This document shows, in pieces, positions 16,902 through 24,875 of a DNA stretch of 64,000 bases. Numbering within the stretch: position 1 is the stretch's first letter; the number at the start of each line of letters is the position of its first letter. Source of the DNA: Sulfitobacter sp. BSw21498 (GTDB taxonomy: Bacteria; Pseudomonadota; Alphaproteobacteria; Rhodobacterales; Rhodobacteraceae). The notes beneath the pieces were generated by a model. The model had not been told where the DNA came from and searched no databases. It saw only the letters and a program-made list of their open reading frames with translations. The stretch covers positions 620,001-684,000 of the forward strand of contig NZ_CP040753.1 in NCBI RefSeq assembly GCF_006064855.1, written 5' to 3'. The translations under genes and the position numbers were made by a program.

Positions 16902-16955
16902 GGCGCTTTCTAGGGCGTTATCGCCGGCGCTTTCTAGGGCGTTATCGCCGGCGCT
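16902..16955. repeat. 24-bp tandem repeat, 2.25 copies
   Basis: The unit starting GGCGCTTTCTAGGGCG and ending TTATCGCC occurs at 16902-16925 and 16926-16949, followed by a partial third copy (GGCGCT). Confidence 0.9.
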
Positions 16956-17243
16956 ATCATCTGGGCGTAAAAAGCGGTTATTCCTTGCTCAGAAGGCTAA
17001 CTTTGCTCAGCGACGCTGAGGTTTGCGAAAAGTGTAGCATCGATCATAACGGGTTTGTTGCTGACCTTAGCCACGATGGGCAAGATGCGAGCCTTTACCC
17101 GAATGTATTCCCTAGATCGGATCCTGAGACCGCCAAATGCCAACAGATGTGAAAATATCTCTGCAACGCTCCTTATTGAATTTATGCTTTCTTGGCAGAA
17201 GTCCTGTGTCATTTCCGTAGAAAACCAGGCGATACCTATCTCG

Positions 17244-17945
17244 TTAATTCTCTTGCTGGTCTACGAACATCCGGTCTTTCGCAGCGGTGATGTGGTGGCG
17301 CATCGTAGCCTGCGCCACTTCGGGCTGTTGTAGGCGGATCGCGTCGAGTATGGCACGGTGCTCTGCCAGCACCAGCTCCTGCCTGACCGGGGCATCAAGC
17401 AGGGTCAGGGAACGCGATAGTTTGACGCCATAAGCAATCTGTTCGCTCAAGGATTCCAGTACTGAAGAAAAGAACGGGTTCTTGGCTGCGCGGGCGATTG
17501 CCAGATGAAGACGCTGGTCAGCCTCTACGCCCGGGGCGTTTTGCTGATAGGTTTGCTCCATTTCCAGGTAAGCCGCATCCATCGCCGCAATATCCTCGTC
17601 ATCGCGCCGCCGCGCCGCCCAAGCGGCCGCAGCCCCTTCGACCTCGATGCGAAACTCGTAACAACGTTGGACATCCGAGACCGACTCAAGTGGCACAAAA
17701 CTGATCAACTCGCGATCGGGACGGCGCAGTACGTAGCTTCCCGATCCCCGGCGCGACTGTACGATGCCATCGTCGCGCAGGCGCGACAGCGCTCCGCGCA
17801 CCACTGGTCGCGACACACCGAAGTTTTCGGCCAGCACCTCTTCGGTCGGCAGTCGACTGTGTACTGGATACTCTTCTTCAAGGATCTTGGTCAGGAGCTG
17901 ATCATATACTTGATCTGCCAGTGAGGGCCGCCTTGTTTCTGACAA
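17244..17945 (-). CDS. GntR-family regulator (FadR/FCD subfamily)
   Basis: Transcription factor of about 233 aa. The N-terminal winged helix is clear: SLADQVYDQLLTKILEEEY, then LPTEEVLAENFGVSRPVVRGALSRL and the wing RRGSGSYV. The C-terminal FCD ligand domain has its metal-type residues in the FRIEVEGAAAAWAA, LHLAIARAAKNPFF and LAEHRAILDAI blocks. The frame is open to 18071, but TTG 17945 is chosen because AAGGAG lies 6 bp before it and the N terminus then matches the family (MSETRRPSL). It is downstream of tctCBA on the same strand and is probably the repressor of this catabolic unit, with a sugar acid or carboxylate as effector (inference). Confidence 0.88.
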   Translation of the reverse strand: MSETRRPSLADQVYDQLLTKILEEEYPVHSRLPTEEVLAENFGVSRPVVRGALSRLRDDGIVQSRRGSGSYVLRRPDRELISFVPLESVSDVQRCYEFRIEVEGAAAAWAARRRDDEDIAAMDAAYLEMEQTYQQNAPGVEADQRLHLAIARAAKNPFFSSVLESLSEQIAYGVKLSRSLTLLDAPVRQELVLAEHRAILDAIRLQQPEVAQATMRHHITAAKDRMFVDQQEN

Positions 17946-18082
17946 CGTGATCTCCTTGCTTAATGCCGGACGTGCGGTGTGTTCTTTATAGCCCGCGTTT
18001 GAGTAAAAGACAGGGGTGGCGCGCGCGCGACTGCAATATGACTGACCGCCCCTGTCGAAAGGGACGGTCAAAGGCCGAGTCG

Positions 18083-19612
18083 CTATTTTGCAGTGCCGAC
18101 GGCTGGGGCCTTTGTCGGTTTTCGGATCACTAAAAAGTAGAAGAAAACCAGCGTGAGCACGACAAAGAATAGGCTATCGGGATTGGTAAAGAAGGTCGTT
18201 GGGTCGCCGTTCGACAGCGCTAGAGAGCGGCGCAGGAACTCCTCCAGATTCGGCCCGAGAATATAGCCCAGCAACATGGTGATCACCGGAAAGCCATTGC
18301 GGCGCAGGTAGAAGGCCAAGACCCCCATGGCCAGTGCCATAAACATCTGAAAGGTCGAATAGGTGGAAACATAGCTGCCCACCACGGCCAGAAGCGCGAT
18401 CACGGCGTAAAGCACATCCTTGCGCACCGTGACGATCTTGATGAAATAGGGCCCGATCAACCACAGCGTCAGTGGGATCAACACCACGGCACTGAACAGT
18501 AGCGCGGCCAGCATCGGGGCAATAAGCCCGGCCTGATCCGCCATCAGCTGTGGCCCGGGCTGGATGCCGTTGATCACTAGAACGCCGAGCATGATGGCGG
18601 TGATCGGATCGCCGGGAATTCCGAAGGTGAGCATCGGCACCATGGCCCCGCCGCAGACCGCATTGTTGGCGCTTTCGGACGCGGCAATGCCCTTGGGGTT
18701 GCCCTTGCCAAAGGTCTCGGGCTCGCTCGAGGTGCGGACGGTTTCGGTATAGGCGAGGAACGACCCCATCGAGCCACCTGCGCCCGGCAGGGTGCCGACG
18801 AAATAGCCAATCAGACTGGATTTGACGTAGCAACCAAAGCCGATTTTGCGAATGTCTGACAATGGGGGCAGAAAATCCCGTCGGCGGATCTTGACCTTGT
18901 CCGCTGCGGCTGCGGCGGCGGCACCGATATCGGCCCGCGTGACTGCTTGGGTCAGCACTTCGGCGATGGCAAAGGTGCCGATGATCACCGGCATCAAGTC
19001 GATCCCGGCGGTCAGGCTGGAATAGCCATAGGTGAAGCGGGTGATCGGCTCCATTGCGTCAAGCCCAACCGTAGCGAGCATCAGACCGATGCAAGCAGCA
19101 AGCCCTGCCTGCGGAATGCGCCCGCGCTGAGCGATCACCACGACGATGATCGCAAAGGCCAGCAGCGAAAACTTGCCCGTGGTTTTTACCAAAAGCGACA
19201 GTTCGGCCACGAAAGGGGCGAGCGCAATCAGCAATAGCGCCCCGATTGCGCCGCCGATCATCGAGCCCAATGCGGCATGGCCAAGCGCCAGCGCGCCTTT
19301 GCCCTGCTGTTGCATGGGATAGCCGTCAAGCGCGGTCATCATGGAGGACGGCGCGCCGGGAATGTTGATCGTAGTGGCGGTAATTGACCCACCACACATG
19401 CCGGCCATATAGATGCTGGCACAGGCCATCAGCGCGGTCTCAACGCTGAGCGTGTAGGTCAAGGGCAGCAAGAGCGCCATCGCCAGTGTCGCGGTCAAGC
19501 CCGGAATGGCGGCAAAGATCGTGCCGATCACGAAGCCGAGGATCACATACGTAAAGTTGACCGGGTCGGCCAGCAGGGAAAAACTGCTGAAAACGAGGAA
19601 GATGAAGTCCAT
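18083..19612 (-). CDS. tctA: Tripartite tricarboxylate transporter, large permease TctA
   Basis: Large inner-membrane subunit of a TTT-family secondary transporter, 509 aa, normal length. Hallmarks are GFVIGTIFAAIPGLTATLAM near residue 30, the GGSITATTINIPGAPSSMMTALDGYPM block near 75-100, and its internal-repeat counterpart VGTLPGAGGSMGSFLAYT near 270 with AANNAVCGGAMVPMLTFGIPG near 310. About 11-12 membrane segments. It begins 3 bp after tctB ends, so the two are co-transcribed. Together with tctC it imports a carboxylate-type substrate, plausibly the one consumed by the dehydrogenase and RraA-like protein upstream. Confidence 0.94.
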   Translation of the reverse strand: MDFIFLVFSSFSLLADPVNFTYVILGFVIGTIFAAIPGLTATLAMALLLPLTYTLSVETALMACASIYMAGMCGGSITATTINIPGAPSSMMTALDGYPMQQQGKGALALGHAALGSMIGGAIGALLLIALAPFVAELSLLVKTTGKFSLLAFAIIVVVIAQRGRIPQAGLAACIGLMLATVGLDAMEPITRFTYGYSSLTAGIDLMPVIIGTFAIAEVLTQAVTRADIGAAAAAAADKVKIRRRDFLPPLSDIRKIGFGCYVKSSLIGYFVGTLPGAGGSMGSFLAYTETVRTSSEPETFGKGNPKGIAASESANNAVCGGAMVPMLTFGIPGDPITAIMLGVLVINGIQPGPQLMADQAGLIAPMLAALLFSAVVLIPLTLWLIGPYFIKIVTVRKDVLYAVIALLAVVGSYVSTYSTFQMFMALAMGVLAFYLRRNGFPVITMLLGYILGPNLEEFLRRSLALSNGDPTTFFTNPDSLFFVVLTLVFFYFLVIRKPTKAPAVGTAK

Positions 19613-19615
19613 GGT

Positions 19616-20065
19616 TTAACCCCACAGGGTCGGGAGGCGAACCCCGAACAATTGCTGGAACATGACAAAGGCGACCCCGACGATTGCCGCTGATATGATG
19701 GCCTTTAGGACCAGTTTCTCGAAGGGCGAAAACAACAGGATCAGCGCAAAGACAAAAAGGCCGGATGAAACGAAGTAACCCAACGGCTTGAATGCCACGA
19801 TGTAGAAGAAGATCGCCACCACCACCCAGACATGGGTGTAGCTGCGCTTCTGATCGGCTGGTGCGGTCTCTGGCTCGGCCCGCAGCGCCTGCACGATCAG
19901 GAGGCTGCAAAAGACAATCGCTGCTGCGCCCACAAGAATCGGAAAGAAAGCAGGTGTCAGCCCGCCGTCGCTAATCGGCGCGCCTATGTTCAGGGCCGTA
20001 ACCAGATAACCAATGGACACTGCAAGAGTGACGTACAGAAATACCAATTGCCTATTAATGAGCAT
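19616..20065 (-). CDS. tctB: Tripartite tricarboxylate transporter, small permease TctB
   Basis: Small membrane subunit, about 149 aa with four hydrophobic segments. The frame continues upstream to 20326, but ATG 20065 (MLINRQLVFLYVTLAVSIGY) is preceded by TTGGAGAAG and gives the family's N terminus. Conserved features include a GLTPAFFPILVGAAAI segment near residue 35 and a long C-terminal hydrophobic hairpin. It lies between tctC and tctA and is tightly linked to tctA. Confidence 0.88.
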   Translation of the reverse strand: MLINRQLVFLYVTLAVSIGYLVTALNIGAPISDGGLTPAFFPILVGAAAIVFCSLLIVQALRAEPETAPADQKRSYTHVWVVVAIFFYIVAFKPLGYFVSSGLFVFALILLFSPFEKLVLKAIISAAIVGVAFVMFQQLFGVRLPTLWG

Positions 20066-20224
20066 CGTCTTCTCCAAGGATGGGTGTGAGGGGTCGCCCG
20101 CACAAGCCGGCTTTCGGTGCGGTGGGGTGCATTGCCCCGCGTGCCGGTGGCTTCGACTTCGACTTCGAATGAGGTAAAACAGCGGTTGGCCAGCGGTCAC
20201 GTCGTATCGCTGGCCGCGCCGAAA

Positions 20225-20257
20225 CCATGTCTCCAACCCGTCGAGCCGGAGACATGG
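20225..20257 (-). terminator. Hairpin between tctC and tctB
   Basis: CCATGTCTCC and GGAGACATGG form a perfect 10-bp stem with a 13-nt loop, 11 bp past the tctC stop. There is no T-tract. A likely role is 3'-end stabilisation or attenuation that lets the receptor mRNA exceed that of the permeases, as is common in binding-protein operons (inference). Confidence 0.5.
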
Positions 20258-20268
20258 GGGCATGAGGG

Positions 20269-21234
20269 TTACAGGTTCAGTTCGTCCATCAGCGTGAACG
20301 TCTTGGTCTGCAATTCGTCGATCCAACCGACAACTTCATCCGAGCCCAACCAATCGGCGGTCACCCCAATTTGCGCCAGCCAGTCTTTGAACTCGGGACT
20401 GTCGTAGGCAGCCTTGAAGGTGGCCTCCAAGGTTTCGACCGCCTCATCGGGGGTGTTGGCCGGAGCCGCGAGCACGATGAAGCTGCCGGTTTGCAGGTCG
20501 TGGCCTTTGGATTTCAAGGTCGGCACATCGGTGTAGGTGGCGTTCTGCACCGAAGTTAGCTCCACCACGCCCTTGGCATCGCCCGAGGCCAGGATGCCGC
20601 TGAAGTCGCCAAGGCTCGAAATGGCCGCATCCAACTCACCCGAAAGCAGCGCTTCGGCTTCGGCGCTGGACGAGCCCGCATAGGTGATGACGTTGAAATC
20701 CACGTCGAGCAGTTTTTCCAGCTGCATTGCCGAGAGATACGGACCAGAGCCCTTGGGGGCCACGCCGACCCGCACTTGGCCAGGGTTTTCCTTGGCGCGG
20801 GAGATCAGGTCCTCGTAGCTTTCGATGCCCGAATGCTTGGAGACGACAATGGCGTCGGCCTCAGAGGTGATGCGGGCGATCGGCTTCATCTTGTCCAGCG
20901 AATAGCCCGGCACCATCTCGCCGCGGGGCAGGGTGATGATGCTGTCATAGGTCAGCACGCCGACCGTGTGTCCATCAGGGCGCGCGTTGGTCATCTGGAT
21001 CAGCCCGGTGGCGGTGACTGCGCCGGCGATGTTTTCCACATAGATGGATTTGGGCAAGTCCTGCTCGGCGATGTTGCTGATCTTGCGCGAGATCGCGTCA
21101 GCGCCGCCCCCAGCAGGCCATGGCACGATCAGACGGATATCACGGGCCGGGAACTCCGCCGCCGCGACGGTTGTACCCAGAACGGCTGCGCCAAGCGCAA
21201 TACCAAATGTGGCTTTCAAGCTTTTGTAAAACAT
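20269..21234 (-). CDS. tctC: Tripartite tricarboxylate transporter solute receptor TctC
   Basis: Periplasmic binding protein (Bug/TctC family), 321 aa. A signal peptide (MFYKSLKATFGIALGAAVLG, cleavage after the VAAA region) precedes the family opening FPARDIRLIVPWPAGGGADAISR. Other family blocks are VENIAGAVTATGLIQM near 65-80 and VGVAPKGSGPYLSAMQLEKL near 150. ATG 21234 is preceded by GAGGAGGAAC. A wide 580-bp gap separates it from the dehydrogenase upstream, so it probably has its own promoter. The ligand is unknown. Confidence 0.92.
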   Translation of the reverse strand: MFYKSLKATFGIALGAAVLGTTVAAAEFPARDIRLIVPWPAGGGADAISRKISNIAEQDLPKSIYVENIAGAVTATGLIQMTNARPDGHTVGVLTYDSIITLPRGEMVPGYSLDKMKPIARITSEADAIVVSKHSGIESYEDLISRAKENPGQVRVGVAPKGSGPYLSAMQLEKLLDVDFNVITYAGSSSAEAEALLSGELDAAISSLGDFSGILASGDAKGVVELTSVQNATYTDVPTLKSKGHDLQTGSFIVLAAPANTPDEAVETLEATFKAAYDSPEFKDWLAQIGVTADWLGSDEVVGWIDELQTKTFTLMDELNL

Positions 21235-21766
21235 AGATCTGTTCCTCCTCTACAGATGTCGTGGGCCAGACGGAGTCTGGCGTCATGCGTGCGCCGACTG
21301 GTCCGGAAAAGCTGCGCTTTGCCGGCTCGGCATTCTGACTGTTGGTCAGCATTGTCGTTGGTGGGCTGCGCCATGGGGCCAGATAGATCGGCTATCGCAT
21401 GGCTACCGGTTCTGGTGGCGGTGCAGGCACGACGTGCACCAGTCCCGTCTTTGTCTTGCGCTCGGAAACACGAAAGCTGTGCCTCCGATACGGTCGATGC
21501 GATCCTCCCCTTTCGCCTTGGCCTATTGCTTCACCGGGTGTCTGCCCATGGGGCCGTGGCCGTTGAAGCTTTAGTCACATTATGCAGTGATATTTTACAA
21601 ATCAACACAAATATGCCTGATAAACCGTCCTAATTCACCTATTTATGTGCAATATTTGTTCGGAATAAATACACATACTGCCAAATTCATTTATAAATGG
21701 TCGTAAATCTCTATTCAGACGGCGCGTTCCGCATAAGGTGTAAAGTCACTCCCCAAAAGTTCGGAT
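21235..21766. promoter_or_regulatory. Promoter region of tctC with candidate GntR operator
   Basis: About 530 bp with no gene. The segment TATGTGCAATATTTGT at 21644-21659 is shared, with a one-base gap, with TATGTGTCAATATTTGT at 24221-24237 upstream of the rraA-like gene. Both lie in AT-rich DNA upstream of the two transcription units of this cluster and may be binding sites for the GntR protein at 17244 (inference). Confidence 0.4.
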
Positions 21767-21795
21767 CAGCCCGCCGACATAGGGACGGCGGGCTG
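21767..21795 (-). terminator. Terminator after the aldehyde dehydrogenase gene
   Basis: CAGCCCGCCG and CGGCGGGCTG form a perfect 10-bp GC-rich stem with a 9-nt loop, 18 bp past the dehydrogenase stop. On the minus strand a short T-run (CTTTT) follows a few bases later. Confidence 0.7.
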
Positions 21796-21812
21796 TCTGT
21801 GCGCCTTCTTTG

Positions 21813-23333
21813 TCAATCTGCCCTAAGATCGGCAGGCAGCAGCGCCTCCGGCAAGTTTTGGTAACAGACAGGACGCAGGAACCGCCGAATCGACAGGGTG
21901 CCGACAGATGTCGCGCCAAAGTTGGTCGAGGCCGGATAAGGTCCGCCATGGACCATCGTGTCCGCCACTTCGACACCGGTGGGGAAGCCATTGGCAAGCA
22001 CCCGTCCGGCCATCTGCTCAAGCACAGGCAGAAGCGTGCGCGCCAGATCGATGTCACCGTCGTCCATTTGCAGCGTCGTCGTCAGCTGACCTTTGAAATT
22101 GGCGGCCACCGCCTGCATCTGCTCGGCGTCCTTGACCCGGATCACCAGACCCAGCGGGCCAAACACCTCTTCCGCCAGCTCTTCGTTGGTCATCCAATCT
22201 TCGGCCGAAACATCGAACAGATAGGGCGCAGCGGATCGGCCCTCGCAGGTACTGGTCAGCAGCGATTTCACGCCAGCCCCTTCGGACACGCGTCGCGCGC
22301 CGTCACGGTAAGCATCGGCCATGCCATCGGTCAGCATGGTTTGGGCGGCCACAGCTTTCAGACCTTCGCTGGCAGCGTTCACGAAGGCATCCGCTTCTGG
22401 CCCGTCTACCACGATCGCGATGCCGGGATTGGTGCAGAATTGGCCCGCGCCCATGGTCAGGCTCGCGGCCCAGCCGGTGCCCAGGTCGGCGCCCCGCGCG
22501 GCTGCAGCCTTCGGCAGTACGAACATCGGATTGACACTGCCCAACTCGCCAAAGAACGGGATCGGCTCGGGGCGTTTAGCGCAAAGGTCAAACAGCGCGC
22601 GCCCGCCGCCAAGGCTGCCGGTAAAGCCAACGGCCTTGATCCGAGGATCGGTCACAAGCGTCTCACCCACCGCGCGACTGCCGCCTTGCACGAAGCTGAA
22701 GATGCCGCCGTCCATGTCAAGTTTGGCCAGCGCCGCAACGATGGCATCGCCGACAATCTCGCCGGTACCGGGGTGCGCACCATGGCCTTTGACCACGACT
22801 GGACAGCCCGCTGCCAGCGCCGCAGCGGTGTCGCCACCAGCGGTGGAGAAAGCGAGAGGGAAGTTCGAAGCGCCAAACACGGCAACCGGGCCGATGGGGC
22901 GTTGCATCATCCGCAGATCAGGGCGCGGCAGCGGCTGGCGATCCGGCAGGGCGGTGTCGTGGCGGCGGTCGAGGTAGGCACCATCCCGAATATGAGTTGC
23001 GAACAAACGCAGCTGACCAGTGGTGCGGCCGCGCTCGCCCTCAAGCCGCGCATCGGGCAGGCCGGTTTCAGCGGCGCCGATCTCTGTGATCTGAGCGCCA
23101 CGGGCGTCGATCTCATCGGCGATGGTTTCCAGCAGCACGGCCCGCTCTTCGCGTGAGGTGGCTGCGAATTCAGGGAAGGCAGCATGTGCGGCAGCACAGG
23201 CCTCTGCGACCAGCTCGGGCGAACCGGCCGAGTATTCGAAGGCCGCGCCGCTGGCCGGTGCGGAGGAGAATTTGGCTTCAGCGCTCACGCGCTTGCCAGC
23301 AATCAGATGGTCGCCATGTGGTGTGAATGTCAT
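21813..23333 (-). CDS. Aldehyde dehydrogenase, 2-oxoglutarate-semialdehyde type
   Basis: NAD(P)-dependent aldehyde dehydrogenase, 506 aa, resembling the family that oxidises 2,5-dioxopentanoate (2-oxoglutarate semialdehyde) to 2-oxoglutarate at the end of non-phosphorylating pentose, aldarate and hydroxyproline pathways. Visible are the cofactor-binding region (PIGPVAVFGASNFPLAFS near 145), FTGSLGGGRAL near 240, the catalytic Glu in FFGELGSVNP (about 265) and catalytic Cys in GAGQFCTNPG (about 299). It starts 2 bp after the rraA-like gene ends, so the two form one operon. Product assignment is by family resemblance; related dehydrogenases act on other short semialdehydes. Confidence 0.85.
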   Translation of the reverse strand: MTFTPHGDHLIAGKRVSAEAKFSSAPASGAAFEYSAGSPELVAEACAAAHAAFPEFAATSREERAVLLETIADEIDARGAQITEIGAAETGLPDARLEGERGRTTGQLRLFATHIRDGAYLDRRHDTALPDRQPLPRPDLRMMQRPIGPVAVFGASNFPLAFSTAGGDTAAALAAGCPVVVKGHGAHPGTGEIVGDAIVAALAKLDMDGGIFSFVQGGSRAVGETLVTDPRIKAVGFTGSLGGGRALFDLCAKRPEPIPFFGELGSVNPMFVLPKAAAARGADLGTGWAASLTMGAGQFCTNPGIAIVVDGPEADAFVNAASEGLKAVAAQTMLTDGMADAYRDGARRVSEGAGVKSLLTSTCEGRSAAPYLFDVSAEDWMTNEELAEEVFGPLGLVIRVKDAEQMQAVAANFKGQLTTTLQMDDGDIDLARTLLPVLEQMAGRVLANGFPTGVEVADTMVHGGPYPASTNFGATSVGTLSIRRFLRPVCYQNLPEALLPADLRAD

Positions 23334-23335
23334 AT

Positions 23336-24061
23336 TTATCGTCCTGCCTTTTTACGCCATGCGTTGAATTTCACGATGCTATCGTCGTCGGTACCGGGGT
23401 AGAGGCCGATGATCCCCGCGCCATCATTGACCTGCTCGAGAACAAAATCCTCATAGGCTTCCATTTCGCTGCATTCGTCCGCGATTTCATCTGCGAGATG
23501 CGCCGGGATAACCATGACACCGTCGCCATCACCCAGCATCACATCGCCAGGAAAGACTGCTGCATCACCGCAAGAGATCGGAACATTGATATCGATCGCC
23601 TCGTGCAGGGTCAGGTTCGTAGGGGCGGAAGGCCGCGCAAAATAGGCGGGCATATCCAGCGCGCCAATGCCAGCCGCGTCGCGCACGCCGCCATCGGATA
23701 CCACACCTGCAACACCGCGGTGCTGCAGCCGTGTAATAAGGATCGAACCAGCTGTTGCAGCGCGGCAATCCTTACGCGCGTCCATCACCAGCACATGCCC
23801 CTCGGGGCAAGTCTCTACGGCGACACGCTGTTTGTGGTCACGATTGCGGAATACGGTGATTGGGTTGCGATCCTCGCGCGCCGGGATGTAGCGCAGCGTA
23901 AAAGCCTGCCCCACCATGGTCACTGCCTTGCGCTCTACCGGCGTGACGCCCTGTACGAACTGATTGCGCAATCCCCGCTTGTAAAGCGCGGTAGCCACAG
24001 AGGCTGTCGAGACCTTGCGTAATTTGTCGCGGGTTTCGTCAGACAGGTTGTATTCGTTCAT
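23336..24061 (-). CDS. RraA-like protein (RraA/HMG-CHA aldolase superfamily)
   Basis: Protein of about 241 aa with the RraA fold. Core motifs are VSTASVATALYKRGLRNQF near the N terminus, GQAFTLRYIPAR near 55, VLVMDARKDCRAATAG near 90-105, and the metal/substrate site GVAGVVSDGGVRDAAG near 120-135 (Arg-Asp), then FPGDVMLGDGDGVMVIP near 175. It is longer than classical RNase E inhibitor RraA and resembles members that act as 4-hydroxy-2-oxo-acid aldolases or unknown lyases. ATG 24061 is preceded by GGGGAAGAAG. Its operon with a ketoglutarate-semialdehyde-type dehydrogenase suggests a role in sugar-acid breakdown rather than RNA decay (inference). Confidence 0.82.
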   Translation of the reverse strand: MNEYNLSDETRDKLRKVSTASVATALYKRGLRNQFVQGVTPVERKAVTMVGQAFTLRYIPAREDRNPITVFRNRDHKQRVAVETCPEGHVLVMDARKDCRAATAGSILITRLQHRGVAGVVSDGGVRDAAGIGALDMPAYFARPSAPTNLTLHEAIDINVPISCGDAAVFPGDVMLGDGDGVMVIPAHLADEIADECSEMEAYEDFVLEQVNDGAGIIGLYPGTDDDSIVKFNAWRKKAGR

Positions 24062-24689
24062 TACTTCTTCCCCTGGTGTAGAGTTTTGCACTTCGAGAAA
24101 AATAGGGCTTTGTAGATATTTCCTTCCCTTTGCAGCGATACCGCTCAGGGTCCGGAACTTTCGAAGATCTCTAGCCTGCTCCTCCCGAAGCCTTAGGCAA
24201 AGAGCTATACCCGCGCGACATATGTGTCAATATTTGTAATACTAATTTGTCCAAAATACGTAGTTAATCCCGACATATGCCGCAAAAAATATTACTAATA
24301 ATTACATAATGGCTGGGGAGAGCAGCAGCTCAAGCTGCATTTTGCCTTACTCCGATACGAATAAAACTACCTCACTGTCGCCATCGGAACCGTCGCTACG
24401 GCTTTCGTGATCAGGTTTCAGGCATGTGAGGCGAAAAGTGGGCGACGCCCTTGTACTTCCGAGACTGACTAAATGATGATTGGGAAATAGTCGGTTGCCG
24501 GATGTGGAAGTCTAGCGTTCTGAGCCGGATTGGTCCTGCGCCGGTTGGAATCTGCGATAATTTTTGACTGCTCGGGAACGAGGAAGCGGACATCGTTTGT
24601 TACTGCAGCGAAGGACCGCTCTGCGCCCGTCATAAAATCATTCGCGTGCGATTCCGAGCTGACTTTCACGGTGTCAGATTGCACTGCTG
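24062..24689. other. Intergenic region upstream of the rraA-like gene
   Basis: About 630 bp. It holds the promoter of the rraA-dehydrogenase operon, including the shared TATGTGTCAATATTTGT element at 24221-24237, in AT-rich sequence. No convincing gene is present; the short frames seen here lack family features. Confidence 0.4.
24221..24237. promoter_or_regulatory. Candidate GntR operator upstream of rraA-like gene
   Basis: TATGTGTCAATATTTGT matches TATGTGCAATATTTGT at 21644-21659, apart from one extra base. Position and pairing suggest a shared regulator. Confidence 0.35.
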
Positions 24690-24749
24690 TGCAGCTTCAC
24701 AAAACCCGCAAACCCTCATCATAAATGAGGGGGCGTCGGGGGCAGGTCA
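24690..24749 (+). mobile_element. Solo right-end remnant of an IS407-like element
   Basis: AAACCCGCAAACCCTCATC, followed by ATAAATGAGGGGGCGTCGG and GGGCAGGTCA (ending 24749), resembles the last 55 bp of the inner IS (ACCCGCAAACTCTCG...GAGGGAGCCTCGG...GGGCAGGTCA, ending 13546), including the transposase C-terminal codons (KTRKPSS versus QTRKLSL). No left end or transposase body is present. It is a relic of a related IS. Confidence 0.65.
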
Positions 24750-24875
24750 GGTCCAGCTCGGAGCATACGATGCATTGAGCGGCATTGTCTTGGTTGTACT
24801 GCCGGATGGATATGCCGCTTTTCGACAGGTCAAGAACGGCGCTTTGGACCGACATCCATTGCAGCAAGCTTAGTC

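Larger units (their letters stand above)
16793..17243. other. Non-coding stretch with remnant-like sequence
   Basis: About 450 bp. Besides the 14-bp repeat and the 24-bp tandem repeat it has only a short minus-strand frame (16997-17212, ending ...MIDATLFANLSVAEQS) that I cannot assign. It is probably decayed DNA at the edge of the IS-rich region. Confidence 0.4.

Noticed and set aside
21810..23156. Long plus-strand open frame antisense to the aldehyde dehydrogenase
   Set aside because: The dehydrogenase on the other strand has intact catalytic residues. The antisense product is rich in His/Arg/Gln with no recognisable fold.
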